The notes under the pieces: generated by a model
Database searches by the model: none
Seen by the model: only the letters and a program-made list of their open reading frames with translations
What the model was told of the DNA's origin: nothing
NCBI GenBank assembly: GCA_910588035.1
Contig: CAJUPY010000001.1
Location: 1-64,000, forward strand
Direction: 5' to 3'
Length of the DNA: 64,000 nt
Source of the DNA: an uncultured Muribaculaceae bacterium
GTDB taxonomy: Bacteria; Bacteroidota; Bacteroidia; Bacteroidales; Muribaculaceae
Made by a program: the position numbers and the translations under genes
In this document: positions 58,556-64,000 of the stretch, piece after piece
Numbering within the stretch: the first letter of the stretch is position 1
How the letters are laid out: the number at the start of each line of letters is the position of its first letter

Positions 58556-61500
58556 CAGAATTGCTTGATTTTTTTATCGCATATGCCAAAAAACTTGCAA
58601 TATTTGCATGCTTTGTCCGCATTTTTTGTCTGCGAAATCGGGGTTTCCGGATCAAACAGCGGATAAAGGACCCGATCAAGTTCAGACAAGAACAGTTCGT
58701 TCAACCCGATGCTGTCATGAGTTTCGTCGCTGTAGAGGTGAGTGCGGTAGTCATGTATGGGTTCGCCCTTGATAGTCATGTATTCGAACGGATCTGTAGA
58801 CAGGGTCTTGAGCCTGTAGACGAAAGGCACTATCACTCCTTCATGACCGTGTTTGGCTGAGTAGGCATTGCAGTAAAGCATGAGCTGCAATAACACCTTC
58901 GACCGCTTGGAGTCGTTGATGTCAAACAACGAGCCTATTGACGGAACGGCGACGTCATCACTACCGGTCTTGTAATCAACAATTCTGATTACGGGAGAGT
59001 CTGACCATTCAGGACTTATGCGGTCAATGCGGTCAATCGATCCTTTCAAATTGATCGCGAGACGATCAGAGATGACAAGATGTTCATGGAAGTCTTCCTC
59101 ACCACCGAGATATTCAAAGTTTCCGAATTCATCGCTTTCTGCTTCACGCCGCAACATTTTTATCACAAAATTCTTCATGATCTCGGCAAGAACCTCACTG
59201 TCACCCGGAAGAGAGGAAAGCCTCAGGCCGGAAGTCGGCAGCGATGATTTGTCGTGTTTGTAATACTGTGTGAGAATCGAGGCTACGACTTCATGTTCGA
59301 TCACATCACTGAAGCGTCCGATAATGTCATTTATCAACGCCGGTGTAACTTTGATTTTACCGTTTTCAGTAAAACGGTTATACAGCCTGCGGGCCACATC
59401 GTGTAAAATTGTGCCGTACGTACCTTCATCGATATAATTCTTCAAGTCGTCATCGGGCCGGTAGTTCTCGACATATTGCAGATAGAAACCGAGCGGACAC
59501 TCTATGTAGCGGTTAATGGCACTTGGTGAAAGCCAAGCACCGCTGCCACGAGTCTTGAAGCGGTTTATCTTTTCGATCATATCGGGAGTTTTAGCAAAAC
59601 TGATCATGCGTTCGGTCTGTGCCCCTATGGCATATGATTTGACCTCGTGTGAGATTCCGGCAGGCGAATGAATGTTCAGAAGCTGATAGAGATAGCGTGA
59701 CATCTCACCGACGGCACCTCCGCTTCGGGCATCATAGATCAGTTTCACACGTTTGCAGCGCGTGAGCAACCGGTAGAAATAATATGCAAAAATCGCTTCT
59801 TGATGATCAATCGTCGACATTCCGTAGGCTGAGCGCATTTCGCCCGGAATGAAAGAACGGGAGTGAATTTTGCGTGGGAAAACCTTTTCGTTCATCGACA
59901 ATATGAACAGATTCTCAAAATCGAGAGCACGGGTTTCAAGAAGACCCATCACCTGAATGCCTTTCAGCGGTTCTCCGGCAAAATGGACCACTTCGCCGGT
60001 TGCCATTCGCTGTAACAGCTGAAATATGGACGACCTTGACAAAATGATGTCGTAGTTCAGCGACAGCTCTCTTATCCGTTCAAATGATTTTATGTAATTG
60101 AGAACAAAGGCATGTTCGAGTTTATCGTCACGTCCGGCTGTCAATTCTTTCAGGCGATTGAGCATCTTTTCAATATTGCGCATCGACTGTTCGAGATCCA
60201 TCTCATCGAAAATGATGAAAAAATCAGCAAGTGACGGATAATCGTCTACTAAAACGCGTCGATTGAAGTTGAAGATATGAAACCGGTTAATGCGTCTGAC
60301 AATCTCTTCACATTCGGTAGGAAAAGAAGCCAACAGAACGGGGTGGGCGAGAAGAGACTTGAGGTCTTCGAAATAATAGGCGGGCTCACCTTTGACTGTG
60401 CGGGTGCGATCTTGCAGTTTGATAAGATTCTTGATCAATGAGGCTACCGGTGTGTTTTTCATCGGGTAACCCATTGTTATATTCGGCCGGCCGGCCGACT
60501 GCGGAAGTGAGTAAAGCAACGGGACAAGAAGATTTTCATCCGGCAGAACCAAAGCCGTTCTGCGAGCTTTATCGCCTTTGAACTCCTCCGGGTTCTCTCC
60601 AATCAACTCTGCAAGAAGTCTCCCCGCTTCTTTTACCTGACCGAGTGCAGAAGGCACCCCAATGACACTGATTTCCGGAAAATCTGACGGGGCATGCGAT
60701 GCGAAATCATAGCCGATCGATTTATCTGAAGGGAATATTTTCACATACTTGCCGACAAACTCTGCGGCAGGCGAATTTTTGCCGGTGAATGCCGGTGAAT
60801 CATAATCCCAGTAAAAATCACCTTTACCGTTGTTTTTGAACCAAGTGAAAATCTGCTCTTCAGAGGTAGACAGAACATTGAAACCGACAAAAACATAACG
60901 TTTGCATGTCAGCCTCGCTTCACCACTTTTCAACATCTCCACAGCTCTTCTGTAAGCCATTCCCGAATAACACAGTCCGCGCCCGATGAGCCTTTCCCTG
61001 AACAGGCGGTAGAGTTTGTACAAGACATTCCAAAGTCGCATGAATCCGGTGAATCCGGGCGTGGTTTCCTTGTCAATGTGATTCCACATGCGGCTTTCGG
61101 CGTTGAATTTAATCGGATCGTGCCAATAGCGGTTTATTATGTTCACCTGTTCTTCAGTCAGATAATTGGCCGAAATTTCTTTAAACCGTTCGATATTGCA
61201 GAAAAGTTCTGACGCGTTGACGAGATAGCGGTCGACATCGTTGAAGTCAGAGAGGACAGATTCACCCCAAGTCAGAAATGAATCGAAATAAAGATTATCG
61301 TCACTGCCGGAATCGCGGGCAATCGTTCGGTAACAGTCATATAGCATGAACAGCTGCTCGATGCGTGATGCGGTCACGCTATGAGTGATATCAAGCACAA
61401 GCGATTCGATGTCGGTCATAGCCGGCATGACCGACATAGCCGGCATCGATTGTGTCAGATATTCGGTGAAGAAAGCAGAACACCGTTTGTTGGGAAATAC

Positions 61501-61575
61501 AAAACAGTAGTCAATCAAAGACTCACTACGGCTGGCAACAAACGCGTCGGCAATCTGTTTTAGAAACGGGGTCAT
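58555..61575 (-). CDS. AddB-like PD-(D/E)XK nuclease with Fe-S cluster site
   Basis: A 1006-residue protein of the Bacteroidetes AddB/RecB-nuclease family. The N-terminal part has FVFPNKRCSAFFTEYL and a helicase-like fold without a Walker A GKT, so ATPase activity is not expected. The C-terminal nuclease has RIVDYKTGSDD with the catalytic D-Y-K. One Cys (YIECPLGFYLQYV) upstream and three at the end (CKYCKFFGIC) make the typical Fe-S staple. It probably processes double-strand ends with an AddA helicase, which is not adjacent here. The gene overlaps holB by 4 bases and hemW by one base. Confidence 0.85.
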   Translation of the reverse strand: MTPFLKQIADAFVASRSESLIDYCFVFPNKRCSAFFTEYLTQSMPAMSVMPAMTDIESLVLDITHSVTASRIEQLFMLYDCYRTIARDSGSDDNLYFDSFLTWGESVLSDFNDVDRYLVNASELFCNIERFKEISANYLTEEQVNIINRYWHDPIKFNAESRMWNHIDKETTPGFTGFMRLWNVLYKLYRLFRERLIGRGLCYSGMAYRRAVEMLKSGEARLTCKRYVFVGFNVLSTSEEQIFTWFKNNGKGDFYWDYDSPAFTGKNSPAAEFVGKYVKIFPSDKSIGYDFASHAPSDFPEISVIGVPSALGQVKEAGRLLAELIGENPEEFKGDKARRTALVLPDENLLVPLLYSLPQSAGRPNITMGYPMKNTPVASLIKNLIKLQDRTRTVKGEPAYYFEDLKSLLAHPVLLASFPTECEEIVRRINRFHIFNFNRRVLVDDYPSLADFFIIFDEMDLEQSMRNIEKMLNRLKELTAGRDDKLEHAFVLNYIKSFERIRELSLNYDIILSRSSIFQLLQRMATGEVVHFAGEPLKGIQVMGLLETRALDFENLFILSMNEKVFPRKIHSRSFIPGEMRSAYGMSTIDHQEAIFAYYFYRLLTRCKRVKLIYDARSGGAVGEMSRYLYQLLNIHSPAGISHEVKSYAIGAQTERMISFAKTPDMIEKINRFKTRGSGAWLSPSAINRYIECPLGFYLQYVENYRPDDDLKNYIDEGTYGTILHDVARRLYNRFTENGKIKVTPALINDIIGRFSDVIEHEVVASILTQYYKHDKSSLPTSGLRLSSLPGDSEVLAEIMKNFVIKMLRREAESDEFGNFEYLGGEEDFHEHLVISDRLAINLKGSIDRIDRISPEWSDSPVIRIVDYKTGSDDVAVPSIGSLFDINDSKRSKVLLQLMLYCNAYSAKHGHEGVIVPFVYRLKTLSTDPFEYMTIKGEPIHDYRTHLYSDETHDSIGLNELFLSELDRVLYPLFDPETPISQTKNADKACKYCKFFGICDKKIKQF

Positions 61576-62699
61576 GATTTGAGAAGCAAGATTACTCGAA
61601 TTGCGACATCGAAAAATACAAATTTTGAATTTGTATAACCTGAGACATCAATAATGGCATCATTAAACACGCGTCTGAGTTTCATGACATTTCTCTCGTT
61701 TATGAAACGTGCGAAATTCCTGGAGAATGCCGACTCGTCGTTGTTTAGATAGATCAACGATGACTCGTTGAGGTTGTAAATGAAATTCTCTCGCATCATT
61801 CTCTCGCAGTATTTCAAAAAAGCGAGTTGCTGCTCACGTCCGGTAGCTGCTATCTCATAAGCCCATTTTTTCAAGTCAACGATTTTTCTCTGATAGGAAA
61901 GACGCATCAGAGTGATGAACCATTGCAGGAATTTCTGTCCCATGTCAGACACACTCAATTGCTTGATCGCGTCGGTCATTGACCCGGCCGAGATGTGTGC
62001 GGTCTCATATGCTTTTTTACTGTCACATGCGTAGCGCGACATCAGGTAGCCTGCAACTTCGTCATCAGTGAAACGTTTCATCTGAATGCGCTGACATCTG
62101 GAGTATATCGTAGGCAATATCGCCCCCGGATCGTCTGAGGTCATGATGAAGATCGTGTCTCCAAACGGCTCTTCAATCAATTTCAACAGCTTGTTGGCAC
62201 ATTGCTCATTCATTTTTTCAGGCAACCACATCAAAATAATCTTGTATTTTGAATTATGTGCCGTATATGTGAGTTTGGAGATCAGAGAATCACTCTCGGT
62301 CACATACATGGTAGGTTTTGTGGTCGGGTCACCAAGGGCAGCAAGCCATTGGTCATAATCCATGAACAAGTCTTTGTTCAGAAAATCACGCCACTCTTCG
62401 ATATAGTCGTCAGAAATTGGCGGTGTCGAAGAATTTTTCTTTTTTATGACTGGGAAACTGAAATGAGTGTCAATGTGGTTGAATGTCTGATGTTGAATGC
62501 ATGAGGGACACTTTCCACAACTGTCTCCGTTTTGCTTGTCTGTGCAATGTATGTATTGGGCAAGGGCACGTGCCAGAGCAAACTTTCCGATGCCAGCACC
62601 GCCTTCAAGAAGCAGGGCATGGGGCATTCTTCCGATATCAACAAGCGTAGTGAGCCTTTTCTTTACAGAATCGTGGGCTGGTATGTCTGAGAATTTCAT
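61572..62699 (-). CDS. holB: DNA polymerase III delta' subunit
   Basis: A 375-residue AAA+ clamp-loader subunit. The Walker A-like loop is LLLEGGAGIGKFALARALAQ, the zinc module is CxxCxxC-type (SCGKCPSC), and sensor segments are IMTSDDPGAILPTIYSRCQR. It loads the sliding clamp with DnaX and HolA. It overlaps the nuclease gene by four bases and is 3 bases after metF, so it belongs to the metF-holB-addB-hemW run. Confidence 0.93.
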   Translation of the reverse strand: MKFSDIPAHDSVKKRLTTLVDIGRMPHALLLEGGAGIGKFALARALAQYIHCTDKQNGDSCGKCPSCIQHQTFNHIDTHFSFPVIKKKNSSTPPISDDYIEEWRDFLNKDLFMDYDQWLAALGDPTTKPTMYVTESDSLISKLTYTAHNSKYKIILMWLPEKMNEQCANKLLKLIEEPFGDTIFIMTSDDPGAILPTIYSRCQRIQMKRFTDDEVAGYLMSRYACDSKKAYETAHISAGSMTDAIKQLSVSDMGQKFLQWFITLMRLSYQRKIVDLKKWAYEIAATGREQQLAFLKYCERMMRENFIYNLNESSLIYLNNDESAFSRNFARFINERNVMKLRRVFNDAIIDVSGYTNSKFVFFDVAIRVILLLKS

Positions 62700-62702
62700 T
62701 TG

Positions 62703-63659
62703 TCAGTAGAGTTTTGCTACTACGTTCCTGACCGATTGGGTCGCGTTGTGGGAGTAGAAATGTATTGACGGCACATTGTTCTCAAGCAGTTGCTTCGATT
62801 GCGCTATACACCATTCGACTCCGACTGATTTCGCATCATCGTCGGTCTTGCATTTGAATAGCTCAGTTGCCAGCTCAAGAGGGATGTCAACCTTGAACAC
62901 CTTGGGCAAAAGAGTGAGCTGATTGAGATTGATTATAGGCTTGATGCCAGGAATTATAGGCACGTCAATTCCGATTTCGCGGGCTTGCCTGACAAAATCA
63001 AAATATTTGTTGTTGTCGAAAAACATCTGCGTGACGACGTAATCGGCACCGGAATCGACCTTAGCCTTGAGCCACATCAGATCAAGTTGCATGTTTGGCG
63101 ACTCTTCATGTTTCTCCGGATAACCGGCCACGCCATATGAAAACGGTTCACCGGTGACTATATCCATTGCTGTTCCGTCAATAAACAATCCTTTGTTGAA
63201 TGCGTTTACCTGAAGTTGCAGTTCACTCGCGTGGGCATGGCCATCGGGATTGGCAATGAACCGCGGATCATGTTTCGCTTTATCGCCCCTGAGCAGAAGC
63301 AAGTTGTTTATTCCCAGAAAATTCAGGTCAATTAACGCGTACTCAGTCTCGGTTTTTGAATATCCCGAGCAAATTATGTGGGGAACAGCCGGAATGTGAT
63401 AACGGTGTTGAATGGCTGCCGCCACGGCCACGGTGCCCGGACGGGAACGCTCGGTGACTTTCCGATAGAGACCATCGGAAGTCGATTTGTAGAGCATCTC
63501 GCTACGGTGAGTCGTTATGTTGATATATGCCGGATCATACTCTACCAGACTGTCTACATTATTGAACAACCGATCGATGCCTTTGCCCTTGAGCGGAGGT
63601 AAGACTTCAAATGAAAATGATTTGCCCTTTCGGGCTGCAATGATTTCTGGAATAGTCAT
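62703..63659 (-). CDS. metF: Methylenetetrahydrofolate reductase
   Basis: MetF makes 5-methyltetrahydrofolate for methionine synthesis. The sequence (318 residues from ATG 63659) has SFEVLPPLKGKGIDRLF, INITTHRSEM, LLLLRGDKAKHDPRF, GVAGYPEKHEESPN and VDSGADYVVTQMFFDNNKYFDF. Those segments carry FAD and folate contacts of the family. An in-frame ATG at 63740 would add 27 basic residues unlike any MetF; the ATG at 63659 is preferred. It begins the metF-holB-addB-hemW run, preceded by a roughly 110-base leader. Confidence 0.95.
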   Translation of the reverse strand: MTIPEIIAARKGKSFSFEVLPPLKGKGIDRLFNNVDSLVEYDPAYINITTHRSEMLYKSTSDGLYRKVTERSRPGTVAVAAAIQHRYHIPAVPHIICSGYSKTETEYALIDLNFLGINNLLLLRGDKAKHDPRFIANPDGHAHASELQLQVNAFNKGLFIDGTAMDIVTGEPFSYGVAGYPEKHEESPNMQLDLMWLKAKVDSGADYVVTQMFFDNNKYFDFVRQAREIGIDVPIIPGIKPIINLNQLTLLPKVFKVDIPLELATELFKCKTDDDAKSVGVEWCIAQSKQLLENNVPSIHFYSHNATQSVRNVVAKLY

Positions 63660-63777
63660 TTTTAACGTATTGGAGCTTTTTGCGAGCTTTTGAATTAAAA
63701 AGTTGGAGTGTCCCGGTCTTGAATGTCGGGCAAGTCTCATGAAAGGCAGCTGTTGTCAGCAGCGTTCAAACTGCATA
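63660..63777 (-). promoter_or_regulatory. Leader of the metF operon with upstream in-frame ATG
   Basis: Between promoter and metF lie about 110 transcribed bases. They include a GCTG...CAGC hairpin region (63744-63767), an ATG at 63740 opening a frame that reads straight into metF (beginning MRLARHSRPGHSNFLIQK), and a direct repeat AAAAGCTC. I did not recognise a SAM or other riboswitch consensus. It could be a regulatory leader. Confidence 0.45.
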
Positions 63778-63808
63778 CAAAGATATGAATCTTATGATGA
63801 ATCTGCAA
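63778..63808 (-). promoter_or_regulatory. Promoter of the metF operon
   Basis: TTG (63808-63806) and TATCTTTG (63785-63778) on the minus strand, 20 bases apart, fit the Bacteroidota promoter. Confidence 0.7.
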
Positions 63809-63870
63809 GAAGTTTTGTTTTTTGTAGAACAAAATCGGCGAGGATCGTCTGATAGATAAATAAAATTTAG

Positions 63871-63878
63871 TAAATTTG
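63871..63878 (+). promoter_or_regulatory. Bacteroidota -7 element for parE
   Basis: TAAATTTG matches TAnnTTTG, 18 bases before the ATG at 63897, with TCTG at the -33 position. Confidence 0.6.
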
Positions 63879-63896
63879 CGAAATAAAACTTCAAAA

Positions 63897-64000
63897 ATGA
63901 CAGAAGACCTCGAATCTACACTTGACACTCCCGACGATATTCAATATGGCGAAGATGCGATACGCACGCTTGACTGGAAAGAACATATCAGGCGTCGCCC
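63897..64000 (+). CDS. parE: Topoisomerase IV subunit B, N-terminal fragment (cut by window end)
   Basis: Only the first 34 complete codons are present (ATG 63897). They encode the N-terminus of a GHKL type II topoisomerase ATPase subunit. The segment YGEDAIRTLDWKEHIRRRP matches the Bacteroidota ParE form rather than GyrB, whose corresponding stretch usually reads IQVLEGLEAVRKRP. The rest lies outside the window, so assignment rests on this short match. Confidence 0.75.
   Translation, partial: MTEDLESTLDTPDDIQYGEDAIRTLDWKEHIRRR

Noticed and set aside
63660..63777. SAM riboswitch upstream of metF
   Set aside because: I could not match SAM-I or SAM-II core sequences, so no riboswitch is claimed; only a leader of unknown type.

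Overview
The window reads as about 64 kb of a Bacteroidales chromosome, most probably Muribaculaceae (duncaniella/muribaculum-like) or a close relative. The order-level call rests on several points. Many genes are preceded by the Bacteroidota -7 element TAnnTTTG, often with TTG/TTTG about 18-22 nt upstream, and by A-rich leaders instead of Shine-Dalgarno sites. FeoA is fused to FeoB. There are DUF3127, DUF4827 and DUF695 proteins, an EF-G paralogue without its catalytic His, an archaeal/eukaryotic-type ProRS, and a C-terminal domain resembling a type IX secretion sorting domain. The family-level call is an impression, not proven. No tRNA, rRNA, CRISPR array, prophage or insertion sequence was seen. 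Almost everything is chromosomal housekeeping DNA.

Layout. 1-1570: end of an AmgK-like sugar kinase fused to a RapZ C-terminal domain, then a MurU-like nucleotidyltransferase. 2019-5688 (minus): inactive-looking M16 protein, kdsB, a flippase-like membrane protein, and a ThiE-family protein. 5836-10006 (minus): proS, a GT2 glycosyltransferase, umuD and umuC, tightly packed. 10094-11727 (minus): an OmpA-like protein, a small acidic protein, and YqgE/AlgH. 11923-14847: a membrane polyferredoxin and a Tat-type lipoprotein aldo/keto reductase with Fe-S motifs. 14887-19252: rfbD, prfC, mutL. 19287-23520: a Phe/Tyr biosynthesis operon (pheA, aminotransferase, DAHP synthase-chorismate mutase, tyrA) behind a leader peptide rich in Phe and Tyr codons and an apparent attenuator. 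23542-34476: gdhA, feoAB, a small Cys-containing protein, htpG, an LtaS-like enzyme, clpC. 34712-41256: gyrA, a TPR protein, and a TrkH/TrkA potassium system. 41249-46566 (minus): a complete rnf operon with rseC. 46676-49354: DUF3127 OB-fold protein, a GH10-like secreted protein, DUF695. 49442-57375: EF-G2-like factor, lon, nrnA-like gene, DUF4827 lipoprotein, glmM. 57446-63659 (minus): hemW, an AddB-like nuclease, holB, metF. From 63897: start of parE.

Themes. Amino-sugar and cell-envelope supply recurs (kinase-RapZ/MurU, glmM, kdsB, rfbD). Electron transfer recurs too (Rnf, polyferredoxin/AKR). The strongest regulatory discovery is the aromatic leader at 19336-19479: a 25-codon peptide with nine Phe/Tyr codons in twelve positions, followed by mutually exclusive GGGATTC/GAATCCC hairpins just before pheA. 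Other points worth following are the kinase-RapZ fusion, the MutL that has lost its endonuclease motifs, the GTPase-impaired EF-G paralogue, the SSB-like tail on the DUF3127 protein, and a GGTAAC repeat element shared by two intergenic regions.
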